DNA of 64,000 bases, from assembly GCA_965231765.1 (NCBI GenBank), contig OZ246887.1, positions 930,001 to 994,000 of the forward strand. The letters run 5' to 3'. Positions 7,614 to 16,944 of the stretch are shown piece after piece (position 1 is the first letter of the stretch; every line of letters begins with the position of its first letter). Position numbers and translations under genes: made by a program. The stretch is from JAAXHF01 sp963665955. GTDB taxonomy: Bacteria > Desulfobacterota > Binatia > Bin18. The notes under the pieces were generated by a model. The model saw only the letters and a list, made by a program, of their open reading frames with translations, ran no database searches and was not told where the DNA came from.

Positions 7614-9350
7614 ATGCCGCAGGAGCAGGAAAAAAAGACCGCCAGTCGGTCCAAGCGACTGAAGCCAGAACGCTGCGGCGCAGAGGAACGTCTCCAGGAG
7701 AGTGAAGAGCGCTTTCGCTCTGCCTTTCACTATGCAGCGATTGGCATGGCCCTGGTTGCTCCTAAGGGCCGTTTTTTAAAAGTCAATCCGTTTCTGAGCC
7801 GGATTGTTGGCTACTCCGAGCAAGAGCTTCTCGCCACGACGTTTCAGCGCATTACCCATCCCGACGATCTGCAGCATAACCTGGAGTGTGTCCAACGTCT
7901 CCTGGCCGGTAGCGTCCGCTTTTATGAGCTCGAAAAGCGCTACCTGCACAAAGACGGCCATACTGTCTGGGCGCGTGTGAATGCCTCCTTACTGCACAAC
8001 CGGCATGGTCGTCCCCTGCACCTCATTACCCAGATTCAGGACATTACTGCCCGCAAACACGTCGAAGACGCGCTGCATCAGAAAAACGCTCTTGTCCAAC
8101 TCCTCCAAGAGGTTGCGGTCGCAGCCAATGAAGCCACCAGCATTGAAGACGCTCTACAACGTACGCTTGATCAGGTCTGCGCCCATACTGGCTGGCAGAT
8201 CGGCCACGCCTATCTGCCAGCCGACGATGCGCCTGATACCCTTCTGCCGGTAGCCTTGTGGCATCACCAGGACCGCAAACAACTGCACGCGTTCCGCCGT
8301 GCGATTGAAAGGATTCCACTCGCTCCTGGCGCTGGCTTGCCGGGCCGCGTGTTTGTCACTGGGCAACCAGCCTGGGTTGCGGATGTGACGACCGATCCCA
8401 GTTTTATCCGAGCCAAACAAACCACCGCAGCTGGCCTCAGAGCCGCTCTCGCCTTTCCTGTCTTGGTCGGCAAAGAAGTCGTCGCCGTCATGGAATTCTT
8501 TGCCCCTGACGTTGTTGAACCAGACGAGCCCTTTATCAAAGTCATGGCCAATATTGGCACCCAGCTCGGCCGGGTAGTTGAACGCAAACGGGCGGCGCAG
8601 CAACTCCGAGAGAGTGAGCGTTCAGCGGCCATGGGCACAACGACGGCCAAACTCGTGCACGAAATCGGCAATCCCCTCAACGGTATGTACACCACCGTCC
8701 AGCTCTTGGAACGCGACTTGGCCAAGCGTGCTTGGCCTCAACAGGACCTGCTGCGTTCGACGGTTCACGACCTGTCCAGTGAGATCAATCGTCTGCGCTC
8801 CCTCTTCATTGAGTTTCGGTCTCTGGCCCGGCCACACCCGCTCGATCTCCAACCAACGCCGCTGGCACGTTTGATCACGGAACTGCTGGCGGTGGAGACC
8901 AGCCAATATGCGGCACAAGGTATTCAGCTTGTAAACGAAATCGTGCCTGATTTGCCACCTGTTATGGCTGATCAAGAGAAACTCAAGCAGGTGTTACTGA
9001 ATCTGTGCCAGAACGCAGTAGAAGCTATGCCACACGGCGGCACCCTCACTGTGCGAGGAACGTATGCAGATGGTCTTGTCCATGTGGATGTTGCAGATAC
9101 AGGGAGTGGACTCCCGAAGGGCGTTGATATTTTTGAGCTGTTCACCACCACAAAACCAAACGGGATGGGCTTAGGTTTGGCTGTCGTGCGACAGATTGTC
9201 TTAGCCCATGCTTGGACGATGACGTGTACCAGTGAGCCAGGCCAAGGAACAGTCTTCCGGGTCAGCCTGCCAGCCTGCGCTGCAGCACGGAAAAAGCGAA
9301 CGAGAACACACTCCACAGTAGGGAGCAGGTCGAACAGTAGGAAAAGCTAA
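7614..9350 (+). CDS. PAS-GAF sensor histidine kinase
   Basis: 578 residues, no membrane segments. A PAS domain (about 30-148, with the DGHTVWARVNA pattern) is followed by a GAF domain (about 160-325) and a HisKA box with H349 in VHEIGNPLNG. An HATPase domain follows with N (NLCQNAVEAM), G1 (DVADTGSGL) and G2 (GMGLGLAVV) boxes. A basic Ser/Arg tail ends it. It probably phosphorylates the convergent NtrC-family regulator at 9396. The start 7614 follows AAGGT; an in-frame start at 7425 would add 63 poor-quality residues overlapping the YbaK gene. Signal unknown; the cytoplasmic GAF suggests a soluble ligand. Confidence 0.9.
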   Translation: MPQEQEKKTASRSKRLKPERCGAEERLQESEERFRSAFHYAAIGMALVAPKGRFLKVNPFLSRIVGYSEQELLATTFQRITHPDDLQHNLECVQRLLAGSVRFYELEKRYLHKDGHTVWARVNASLLHNRHGRPLHLITQIQDITARKHVEDALHQKNALVQLLQEVAVAANEATSIEDALQRTLDQVCAHTGWQIGHAYLPADDAPDTLLPVALWHHQDRKQLHAFRRAIERIPLAPGAGLPGRVFVTGQPAWVADVTTDPSFIRAKQTTAAGLRAALAFPVLVGKEVVAVMEFFAPDVVEPDEPFIKVMANIGTQLGRVVERKRAAQQLRESERSAAMGTTTAKLVHEIGNPLNGMYTTVQLLERDLAKRAWPQQDLLRSTVHDLSSEINRLRSLFIEFRSLARPHPLDLQPTPLARLITELLAVETSQYAAQGIQLVNEIVPDLPPVMADQEKLKQVLLNLCQNAVEAMPHGGTLTVRGTYADGLVHVDVADTGSGLPKGVDIFELFTTTKPNGMGLGLAVVRQIVLAHAWTMTCTSEPGQGTVFRVSLPACAAARKKRTRTHSTVGSRSNSRKS

Positions 9351-9361
9351 GACGTTGCCAA

Positions 9362-9377
9362 AAGCGCGCAAGCGCTT
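9362..9377. terminator. Hairpin between convergent kinase and regulator genes
   Basis: AAGCGC-GCAA-GCGCTT: a 6-bp stem with a GNRA-type tetraloop in the 45-nt gap between the two stop codons. There is no long T tract, so termination strength is uncertain. Confidence 0.45.
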
Positions 9378-9395
9378 CCCCGTCTAGCACCCCAC

Positions 9396-10748
9396 TCAGT
9401 TGAGCGGAATCCCCAGCTGCTCCATTTTGCGGTAGAGCGAAGAACGGCTGATGCCCAACAGCTGAGCCGCATGGCCCCGGTCGCCTGCTTCGGTCAGCAC
9501 CTGCTCGATATGGCTTTTTTCATATGCTCTGAGCGCTATCTTCAGGTTATGGCTCACGGCTGGGCGCGTGTCCCACTCGGACGCATCTCCGCCGGGCAGA
9601 TCTTCTGGGCTAATCCACTCGCCGTTGCCTAGGATTATGGCCCGTTCCAAGACATTCTCCAGCTCACGAATATTGCCTTTCCAGGCTGCTGTCAGCAAGA
9701 GCTGCATCGCCTCATAGGTCACACCTTTGCAGTTTTTCTTCATCTCCACATTGTGATGCTGAATCAAGTGCTCGACTAAGGGAGGAATATCACCCCGACG
9801 TTCTCGGAGTGGGGGAATACGAATCTCGACCACATTGAGGCGATAGAACAGGTCTTCCCGAAAACGCCCGGCCTCGACTGCTTTGTCAAGATCCCGATTT
9901 GTGGCAGCCAGAATACGTACGTCGACCTGTACGGGTGTCGTCGCCCCGACTGGCAGCACTTCTTTATGTTCAATGACACGCAAGAGTTTGGGCTGTAGGG
10001 TGAAGGGCAGCTCGCCAATCTCATCCAAAAAAATCGTGCCAGCCTGGGCGTTCCGAAACAGTCCGGCCTGGGCGCTCAACGCACCCGTGAACGCGCCTTT
10101 GGTATGACCAAACAGCTGGCTCTCTAAGAGCGTGTCTGGAATGGCGCTACAGTTCACAGGCAGGAACACCTTGTCCTGGCGCGGACTCTCAGCATGAATC
10201 GCTCGGGCGACAAGTTCCTTGCCTACCCCACTTTCGCCGGTGATCAGCACAGTGCTGGCTGTTTGCGCGACCTTGTTGACGGTCTTTAGTATCTTTCGCA
10301 TTGCAGGACTCTGGCCAATCATGCCGCTCGGATCAACATGCCGATTGACCTCGCGCCGGAGCATTTGGTTTTCCCAGGCGAGGCTCTTGTGCTCCATCAG
10401 CAGATGGACCTTACGCAGCAGATCCTCAAAGACAATCGGCTTGAGCAGATAGTCTTGTGCGCCAAGCTGTAGCGCCGCAACAGCCGTATCAACAGAAGCA
10501 TGGGCAGTCATAATCGCCACAAAGGTTTGGGGAGCGACTTCCCGCACGTGCTCAAGGACGGCTAATCCATCCGCACCAGGCATACGCAAGTCGGTCAGGA
10601 CGAGGTCAAATTCGCGTCCATCGATAGCGACGAGGGCTGCATAACCATCAGTGACTTCGTGCACCCGATAGCCTTCTTCATCCAATACCCGGCAAATGTT
10701 TTTTCGGGAAATCGTTTCATCTTCGGCCACGAGAATAGTTCCCGTCAT
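9396..10748 (-). CDS. NtrC-family sigma54-dependent response regulator
   Basis: 450 residues: receiver domain (phospho-acceptor D53 in VLTDLRMPG, K103 in LLKP), then a AAA+ domain with GESGVGKE (171-178), the sigma54-contacting GAFTGA (218-223) and FLDEIGELP (Walker B). It ends in a Fis-type helix-turn-helix (HAAQLLGISRSSLYRKM). It is an enhancer-binding activator of RNA polymerase-sigma54. It is convergent with its likely kinase and divergent from glgP, so glycogen phosphorolysis is a candidate target. Its own promoter has a near-consensus sigma54 element, suggesting positive autoregulation. ATG 10748 follows GTAGGAGTGTTGCC. Confidence 0.95.
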   Translation of the reverse strand: MTGTILVAEDETISRKNICRVLDEEGYRVHEVTDGYAALVAIDGREFDLVLTDLRMPGADGLAVLEHVREVAPQTFVAIMTAHASVDTAVAALQLGAQDYLLKPIVFEDLLRKVHLLMEHKSLAWENQMLRREVNRHVDPSGMIGQSPAMRKILKTVNKVAQTASTVLITGESGVGKELVARAIHAESPRQDKVFLPVNCSAIPDTLLESQLFGHTKGAFTGALSAQAGLFRNAQAGTIFLDEIGELPFTLQPKLLRVIEHKEVLPVGATTPVQVDVRILAATNRDLDKAVEAGRFREDLFYRLNVVEIRIPPLRERRGDIPPLVEHLIQHHNVEMKKNCKGVTYEAMQLLLTAAWKGNIRELENVLERAIILGNGEWISPEDLPGGDASEWDTRPAVSHNLKIALRAYEKSHIEQVLTEAGDRGHAAQLLGISRSSLYRKMEQLGIPLN

Positions 10749-10804
10749 GGCAACACTCCTACCCGTGCGGCATCAAGAAAGCACCTACTGCTGTACATAA
10801 ACTC

Positions 10805-10820
10805 GCAATTCATATGCCAA
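10805..10820 (-). promoter_or_regulatory. Sigma54 (-24/-12) promoter of the NtrC-family gene
   Basis: The minus strand reads TTGGCATATGAATTGC: TGGCAT, five bases, TTGC, with the diagnostic GG-N10-GC spacing. It matches the TGGCAC-N5-TTGC consensus at all but one defined base. It lies about 57 nt upstream of the ATG at 10748. Confidence 0.8.
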
Positions 10821-10882
10821 CTTACCAGCGGCATAGAAAATAGTCAGTTTCCTTATTGTACACGCTGAGCTCCATATATCCC

Positions 10883-10898
10883 GTCCCAAAAACGGAAC
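10883..10898. promoter_or_regulatory. Putative upstream activator site of the sigma54 promoter
   Basis: GTCCCAAAAACGGAAC (plus strand), an imperfect inverted repeat about 65-80 bp upstream of the -24 element and sharing 13 of 16 bases with the palindrome at 7545-7560. Position and form suit an enhancer for the NtrC-family regulator. It could also act on the divergent glgP. Confidence 0.55.
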
Positions 10899-11028
10899 GC
10901 TTCTTTTTCTTTTTACACAAATCTGTCTCAGTAAAAAGGAGTGACAAAAGCACCAGAAGCGCCAACATAAACAGGGGCTCTTTCGCCAGCAACGACAGTC
11001 GGATAAACAGACCCGAGCTGCTAATCAC

Positions 11029-11061
11029 AATCAGAAGCTGTTGCCCAATCAAAAGCTGTTG
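11029..11061 (+). repeat. 15-bp tandem repeat in the glgP leader
   Basis: AATCAGAAGCTGTTG (11029-11043) and AATCAAAAGCTGTTG (11047-11061) differ by one base and end 9 nt before the glgP start codon. The repeat contributes no visible hairpin; it may be a slippage duplication or a regulator site. The rest of 10899-11028 is A/T-rich with no gene. Confidence 0.6.
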
Positions 11062-11070
11062 AGAGGAACA

Positions 11071-13251
11071 ATGTCCCAAAAGCCCCCCGCCCTGTCACTT
11101 CCCCCACGCATTAGTCGATTGAGCGATCTCGCGGCTAACCTCTGGTGGAGCTGGTACCCAGAAGCCTTGACCCTTTTCGCCAGTATTGATCCGTCGCTGT
11201 GGCACGCAAGTGTCTCCAATAGTACCCCTAACCCAGTCAAACTCCTCTACGATGTAGACCCACAGCGTCTTCATACTCTGGCTCACGATCCAAGCTTTCT
11301 TACCCGCTACGATGCGGTCATTCAAGCCTTTGATACAGCCCTGTCAGGCCACAACAGTTGGGTGTCTCAATATGCTCTAGATCTCACGGAAGCATCGATC
11401 GCCTACTTCTCCGCAGAGTTTGGCCTGCATAGCTCCTTGCCGATTTATAGTGGTGGCTTGGGCGTTTTAGCCGGCGATCATTGCAAAGAGGCGAGTGATC
11501 TCGGTCTGCCGTTTGTTGGCATTGGGCTGTTGTATCAGCAGGGCCATTTTCACCAACGCATGTCCGCAGACGGACACCAGGAAGCGGTGTACGAGGATCT
11601 CGATCGGAGCAAGGCTCCGATCACCCCAGTGCTCACACCTGAAGGGAAACCGCAGCAGGTGAGCGTACAGATCGCTGACCGTGAAGTACACATCACAGTC
11701 TGGCAAATACAGGTTGGCCGCATTTCTCTGTACCTCATGGATACCGACGTAGAGGAGAATGCTGCTGAGGATCGTACACTCTCAGCCCGCTTATATGACG
11801 GTGATCAAGAGATGCGTCTTCGCCAAGAGATCGTGCTCGGCATTGGTGGGGTGCGCATCCTGCGCGCGTTAGGCATTGCCCCCCGCGTCTGGCACTTAAA
11901 CGAGGGCCATGCCTCGTTTGTAATGATCGAGCGATTGCGCGAACTCGCGGCTGACGGACTCACCTTTTCCGCTGCACTCAAGCAGGTCCAAAAGAGTAGC
12001 GTGTTCACCACTCATACACCTGTCCCAGCCGGACATGATGCTTTTCCTTTTGAGCTTGTTGAGCAATACTTACCCGCTTGCTGGGATGAACTCAGAATCG
12101 ACCGGGAAGAATTCTTCAACCTCGCCCGCTATGAAGAGCCATGGGGCGAACGATTCCATATGACGGTGCTCGCCTTACGACTGTCTCAGCAGCGGAATGC
12201 AGTCAGTCAGATACATGGCGCGGTCTCCCGCCAGATGTGGCAATCCTTATGGCCTGAGACTAGTCAGAGCCAGACCGGCCAGACCAGTCAAACCAGCGTA
12301 GACCAGGTACCGATTACAGCAGTCACAAACGGCATTCATGTCCCGACCTGGCTGGCGCCATCCCTGTATCAGCTGTTTTCTGCATATCTTGGCTCAGACT
12401 GGCTGGCCACGCACGATAATCCACAACTCTGGCAGCGCGTCGCTGCTATTCCAGATGAGGAACTGTGGGCAGTCCACGTTCAGCTCAGACATGACTTGAT
12501 CCGTTTTATCGGTGAACGAGCACGCCACCTGTGGCAGAAAGAACACCGAGATAGTGTCCAAATCCTGGCAGCAGGCAGCTTGCTTGACCCAGATGCATTG
12601 ACTATTGGCTTTGCCCGGCGGTTTGCCACTTACAAGCGGGCAAACCTGCTGCTCAAAAATCTCGCCCGTCTGCAATCGGTCCTCCAAGGTGCTGGACGTC
12701 CAGTCCAGATCATTTTTGCAGGTAAGGCCCATCCGGCCGATGAGCCTGGACAAGATCTCATCCGCCAAGTGTATGAGGCAGCCAGCGATTACAAGCTTGG
12801 TGGACGTATCGCTTTTATCGAGAACTACGATATGCACCTCGCTCAGTTTCTTGTGCGCGGGGTTGATGTCTGGCTCAATAACCCCATCGCTCCGCAGGAA
12901 GCCAGCGGGACAAGTGGCGAAAAGGCTGCACTCAACGGTATTCCAAACCTCAGCATTGCCGATGGCTGGTGGGACGAGGCATACAATGGCAAGAACGGCT
13001 GGATTGTGGACCCGGTAGATCCAGAGCTGTCTGAAGAAGAGCGGGATGAGCGTGACGCAGACGCTCTGTATCAACTGTTAGCGGAAGAAATTGTGCCCTT
13101 GTTTTATGAACGAGATGCGGACGGTGTGCCCTACGGGTGGCTGCAAGTAATGAAAGAGACCTTAACTTCTATCCCTCACTACTTTTCAACCCGACGTATG
13201 GTCAAGGAATATGTAGAAAAACTCTATCTTCCGGCGCTGCGCTCAGCCTGA
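11071..13251 (+). CDS. glgP: Alpha-glucan (glycogen) phosphorylase, short DUF3417-type
   Basis: 726 residues. The N-terminal DUF3417 segment (LSDLAANLWWSWYPEA) and the compact length mark the GT35 subgroup found in many bacteria and archaea. It releases glucose-1-phosphate from glycogen or maltodextrin using inorganic phosphate and pyridoxal phosphate. Visible motifs are FSAEFGLHSSLPIYSGGLG, the acceptor-side NEGHASF, and the PLP region EASGTSGEKAALNG, where the usual Met before the lysine is Glu. ATG 11071 follows GAGAGGAAC. It runs convergently into malQ with a 9-nt overlap of coding ends. Confidence 0.95.
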   Translation: MSQKPPALSLPPRISRLSDLAANLWWSWYPEALTLFASIDPSLWHASVSNSTPNPVKLLYDVDPQRLHTLAHDPSFLTRYDAVIQAFDTALSGHNSWVSQYALDLTEASIAYFSAEFGLHSSLPIYSGGLGVLAGDHCKEASDLGLPFVGIGLLYQQGHFHQRMSADGHQEAVYEDLDRSKAPITPVLTPEGKPQQVSVQIADREVHITVWQIQVGRISLYLMDTDVEENAAEDRTLSARLYDGDQEMRLRQEIVLGIGGVRILRALGIAPRVWHLNEGHASFVMIERLRELAADGLTFSAALKQVQKSSVFTTHTPVPAGHDAFPFELVEQYLPACWDELRIDREEFFNLARYEEPWGERFHMTVLALRLSQQRNAVSQIHGAVSRQMWQSLWPETSQSQTGQTSQTSVDQVPITAVTNGIHVPTWLAPSLYQLFSAYLGSDWLATHDNPQLWQRVAAIPDEELWAVHVQLRHDLIRFIGERARHLWQKEHRDSVQILAAGSLLDPDALTIGFARRFATYKRANLLLKNLARLQSVLQGAGRPVQIIFAGKAHPADEPGQDLIRQVYEAASDYKLGGRIAFIENYDMHLAQFLVRGVDVWLNNPIAPQEASGTSGEKAALNGIPNLSIADGWWDEAYNGKNGWIVDPVDPELSEEERDERDADALYQLLAEEIVPLFYERDADGVPYGWLQVMKETLTSIPHYFSTRRMVKEYVEKLYLPALRSA

Positions 13252-15405
13252 TACAGGAAGATCAGCACTGTCCTTCTTGCGCAAGACGTTGATGAGGCGA
13301 AGCACTTCAAACACCTCCGACATCTGACTGAATGTCTCAAACGAATAGCGGGCTTTTCTCCGCCAGTTGTCTTGTTCCTCTCCAGTGCCCGGCATATTCT
13401 GCCGCTGAGTCTCAGCCCACACGTCTTCTAGACTCACAAGGACAAGCGGAGCGGAACTGGCGGCCAAATACGACACACACGCCGTATACAAGGTCTGAAG
13501 ATCAACGACTTGGGCTTGCCCTTGCAACCAGCCCTTCTGTGTCAGCACCGCCAACAGTGCTTGCTCTCGTCTCTCATATTCTTGCTCCAGCTGTCGAACA
13601 TCAGCGCTATCAAGTAATCCTAATTCGATTCGCTCCTGCTGCTCCAGCCCTTGCCAGAAGGCAGCAAAAGGCGCCATGTCATGGGTATTCACACTGGCAA
13701 CGCTGTGAGCGGGCACCCGCTGAAGTTGGCGGTCAGGCTGTGTCGGCAAAGCGTATTGCAGCACGTGCATGCGTTGAATCCCATGCCGGACCATTGCCGG
13801 TCTGACATAAGATGGGACGATGCCAAGATCCTCGCCAATAATACAGACCTTATTCCGCTGCGACTCGATACTCAAAATGGCATACAGCTCCTCAGCCGGA
13901 TAGCGAACGTAGACGCCTTGGCTCGTGTCACGTCCTTTTGGAATCCAAAAGAGTCGATGCAATCCCATGACATGATCAATGCGCAAGACGCCCGCTTGCT
14001 GCAGGTGCTGGCGTAGATAGGCTCTCACATAGCGATATCCTTGTGCACGGCTCTTCTCAGGCTGTAAGGGTGGGAACCCCCAATCCTGCCCACCGGGAAA
14101 AAAACTATCAGGCGGCGCTCCACAGGACACATCCGTCGCAAAAATACCCCTTTCGTGCCAGACGTCGTATCCAAAGCGGTGCACCCCGAGTGGAAGATCC
14201 AGGTACAGCCCAGGCCCGTGGCGGCGGGCCTTCTCAGCTACAGCCTGTATCTGCTCGTGAGCAATCCATTGCACGTACAGATGGTAACGTTTCAGATCTT
14301 TGGGGACATCATCGTCTGTGAGCAGGCCATCTCGTAGCGGCTGGGGCCACTCAGGCCACGGCGTGTGGAATCGCTCGCCGGCTGCACGAAAACGTGCATA
14401 GTCTTCCAGCCTGGGATGTGATTCCACAAAGTCAGCAAAAGCTGTTTGTCGGACTGACGGTTCAGAGAAGAAGTGGTGGGCAAGTGCTTCAAGCACTTGA
14501 CGCTTCAGCGCTATCTGGCGACGGTAGTCAACAAGAGATGATTTTTGGAGTGCCGCAATTTCAGTCTGTACGTCGGTTGATTTGAGCCGCGTCCGGGCTG
14601 TCTGACAAGAAGTGAGCTCTGGAATTCTTGAGACATCAATATAGAATTCATTCCAAAACAAACGGCTCGCTGGGGCATATGGGCTAGGATCAAAAGGCTC
14701 ATCAGGTGCGCCGAGAAAAGATGCCAAGAGAGGCAGGGTGGCAACAACGCTGCCGCCCTGCTTTGCCGTCCATTCGACGAGCTTGTCTAAATCAGAAAAA
14801 TCTCCGCCTCCCCAGCTTGTGTGCGAATGTAAGGCATACAGCGGCAAGAACACTCCCCAGCACTTTTGCGGCAAGCCATAGGCTTTTTGAGGGGCAGACA
14901 GGAGAAAACTTTCTCTCCCCTCCCCTACTCCTTCCAGGCGAAACGTATGGAACCCAAACGGAAGTCTCTCGGGGAGCTGGAATTGCCTGACAACATATGG
15001 CCTCCCTTCCACTGTTTTTTGCTCGACAATAGGGGTCTGCCCGACACGGACGCTCCAGTGCTGCTCCTCTCCATTCTCCAAAACAATGGAGGAGTCGAGG
15101 ACGTGTTGCGCTTGAAGGTCAGCTGGAAGTCGCAGTTCCAGGCGAGAGACGGCACCATCCCAAACCACACTCACAGGCGAGCAAACCTGTTGCCACAGCT
15201 CTTGCTGGCGCTCTCGTAGTGCAGTCGGAACGTCTCGAAGCGTTTCGACTGGAGCTCCTAACGCCTGCAGGACGTGTAACAAAGCCTCTGGCATAGCATG
15301 CCGGCGACGGCCCGAAACATCAGAGTAGACCGTCTGGACGTTGTAGAGGCGGGCGAGCTGAAGGAGTTGGAAACGTGAACCGACTTGACCAATGGGGTTT
15401 GGCAT
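13243..15405 (-). CDS. malQ: 4-alpha-glucanotransferase (amylomaltase)
   Basis: 720 residues, GH77. It transfers maltosyl/maltodextrinyl units between alpha-1,4-glucans and releases glucose. The catalytic regions are evident: LRIDHVMGLHRLFWIP (nucleophile Asp), IGEDLGIVP (acid/base Glu) and NTHDMAPFAAFW (transition-state Asp). The N-terminal 200 residues form the extra beta-domain typical of E. coli-type MalQ. The ribosome site is weak and the ATG is only 5 nt after the GH13 stop, so translation is probably coupled. It is last in the glgA-GH57-glgC-GH13-malQ cluster. Confidence 0.95.
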   Translation of the reverse strand: MPNPIGQVGSRFQLLQLARLYNVQTVYSDVSGRRRHAMPEALLHVLQALGAPVETLRDVPTALRERQQELWQQVCSPVSVVWDGAVSRLELRLPADLQAQHVLDSSIVLENGEEQHWSVRVGQTPIVEQKTVEGRPYVVRQFQLPERLPFGFHTFRLEGVGEGRESFLLSAPQKAYGLPQKCWGVFLPLYALHSHTSWGGGDFSDLDKLVEWTAKQGGSVVATLPLLASFLGAPDEPFDPSPYAPASRLFWNEFYIDVSRIPELTSCQTARTRLKSTDVQTEIAALQKSSLVDYRRQIALKRQVLEALAHHFFSEPSVRQTAFADFVESHPRLEDYARFRAAGERFHTPWPEWPQPLRDGLLTDDDVPKDLKRYHLYVQWIAHEQIQAVAEKARRHGPGLYLDLPLGVHRFGYDVWHERGIFATDVSCGAPPDSFFPGGQDWGFPPLQPEKSRAQGYRYVRAYLRQHLQQAGVLRIDHVMGLHRLFWIPKGRDTSQGVYVRYPAEELYAILSIESQRNKVCIIGEDLGIVPSYVRPAMVRHGIQRMHVLQYALPTQPDRQLQRVPAHSVASVNTHDMAPFAAFWQGLEQQERIELGLLDSADVRQLEQEYERREQALLAVLTQKGWLQGQAQVVDLQTLYTACVSYLAASSAPLVLVSLEDVWAETQRQNMPGTGEEQDNWRRKARYSFETFSQMSEVFEVLRLINVLRKKDSADLPVSG

Positions 15406-15410
15406 AGTTT

Positions 15411-16922
15411 TTACGCGGGGATGAGAATGGCAGAGCTGCGTGGTTTTATTTCCAACATAGGGAGATCTCTATCAATCAGCACCTCCTCATTATTATCCCA
15501 GACAGTCTGCCACCGGCCGAAGTGGCCATCAGCCTTAAGGAATGACATATCAACCTGGCGCGCAGCGTCTGCCACGTTGAGCGCGATCATCACGACTTCA
15601 TCAGCAAGGATTCTTTGGAAGATATACACCCCGTTATCGGTATAGAGCCGGGTAAAGGTACCGTGACGCAGGGCTGCAAAGCGGTGCCTGAGAGCGATGC
15701 ATTTTGTGACATAGGCAAGCAGATCATGATCCCAGCCAGCAGGCGCCCAAGGAAATGCCTTGCGGCAGGCTGGATCATTCCCGCCGTCCAGACCAATTTC
15801 GTCACCATAATACAGACATGGTGCACCCGGCATCGTACACAAAAATAACCAGGCTAAGCGGAATGCACTCTGGTCTCGACCAACACAGGTAAGAAACCGG
15901 GCAGTATCATGACTATCGAGAAGATTCAGCTGAGCAGACGTCACTGCTGGATCATACAGGCTGAGAATAGCATCAATCTGATCGGCAAATTCTTGGGCAT
16001 CGAGGGCACGGATGTGGCGGAAGCCACCTGGCTGACGGACCTGATTCAAATCAAGCTGCTCCCCACCAAAAAACCCAAGACAGGCGCCCGTCAGCGGATA
16101 ATTCATGACCGCGTCAAACTGATCGCCTTGCAACCAGCGCTGCGATTCGTGCCAAATCTCGCCGACAAGATAGGCTTCAGGGTTAACAGCTTTGACCCGG
16201 CGGCGGAACTCTTGCCAAAACGCATCGTCATCGATTTCGGTCGGGACATCCAGGCGCCAACCATCAATCCCAAACTCAACCCAATAGGTTGCCACATGCC
16301 ATAGAAACTCACGCACGGCGGGTGTGTCAGTGTTAAATTTGGGCAGAGCTGGCAGGTCCCACCAGGCACGATAACCAATAGCTTTCCGACTGCCAACGCC
16401 CTGTCGCAGGGCTTGCCGTGCCGCCGGATCGGGATACGCAGCAAAGTGGCGTTTGCCAGTCAGGCGATCTGGATCAAAGTGAAACCAATCCACATAGGGC
16501 GAAGCGGCACCATTTTCTAAGGTATGATGAAATTGCCACAAACCCCGACTGGCGTGGTTAAACACGCCGTCAAGGACAATCCGGATATTGCGTGCATGCG
16601 CCGCGTCGAGCAGCTCTCGTAAGGCGACATTGCCGCCGAGGAGAGGATCGACGTTGAAATAATCATACGTGTGGTAGCGGTGATTCGCGGCCGAGGAAAA
16701 AATTGGGGTGAAATAAATAGCGTTAACACCGAGGCCGGATAGATAGTCGAGATGTTCAGTCACTCCAACAAGGTCTCCACCTTGAAAACCGAATACTGTT
16801 GGTGGGCTTCCCCAAGGGTCCAGATTTTGAGGCTTAGCGAGACGATCGCTCCGCGCAAATCGATCTGGAAAAATCTGATAGAAAACTGCATCTTTGACCC
16901 AGGCAGGTGTGGAGGTTGGCAT
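15411..16922 (-). CDS. GH13 alpha-glucanohydrolase (cyclomaltodextrinase/neopullulanase-like)
   Basis: 503 residues with the GH13 barrel: VFYQIFPDRF, VDPLLGG, LDGVFNH (region I), DGWRLDVP (region II, nucleophile Asp), LVGEIWHE (region III, acid/base Glu) and LLDSHDTARF (region IV). The MPDLFG-type region is VDPLLGG..., typical of the neopullulanase subfamily, but the N-terminal CBM34 dimer domain is absent. No signal peptide is seen, so it acts on cytoplasmic maltodextrin or glycogen. ATG 16922 follows GAAGGAGCCGT. It sits between glgC and malQ, which suits trimming of glycogen outer chains. Confidence 0.9.
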   Translation of the reverse strand: MPTSTPAWVKDAVFYQIFPDRFARSDRLAKPQNLDPWGSPPTVFGFQGGDLVGVTEHLDYLSGLGVNAIYFTPIFSSAANHRYHTYDYFNVDPLLGGNVALRELLDAAHARNIRIVLDGVFNHASRGLWQFHHTLENGAASPYVDWFHFDPDRLTGKRHFAAYPDPAARQALRQGVGSRKAIGYRAWWDLPALPKFNTDTPAVREFLWHVATYWVEFGIDGWRLDVPTEIDDDAFWQEFRRRVKAVNPEAYLVGEIWHESQRWLQGDQFDAVMNYPLTGACLGFFGGEQLDLNQVRQPGGFRHIRALDAQEFADQIDAILSLYDPAVTSAQLNLLDSHDTARFLTCVGRDQSAFRLAWLFLCTMPGAPCLYYGDEIGLDGGNDPACRKAFPWAPAGWDHDLLAYVTKCIALRHRFAALRHGTFTRLYTDNGVYIFQRILADEVVMIALNVADAARQVDMSFLKADGHFGRWQTVWDNNEEVLIDRDLPMLEIKPRSSAILIPA

Positions 16923-16944
16923 ACGGCTCCTTCAGAATAAGACA

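Noticed and set aside
10938..10951. GG-N10-GC on the plus strand upstream of glgP as a second sigma54 promoter
   Set aside because: Only the GG and GC match; -24 reads AGGAGT and -12 reads AAGC, far from TGGCAC and TTGC.
12394..13074. 226-codon minus-strand frame within glgP
   Set aside because: Antisense to the PLP-binding half of glycogen phosphorylase; no family features.
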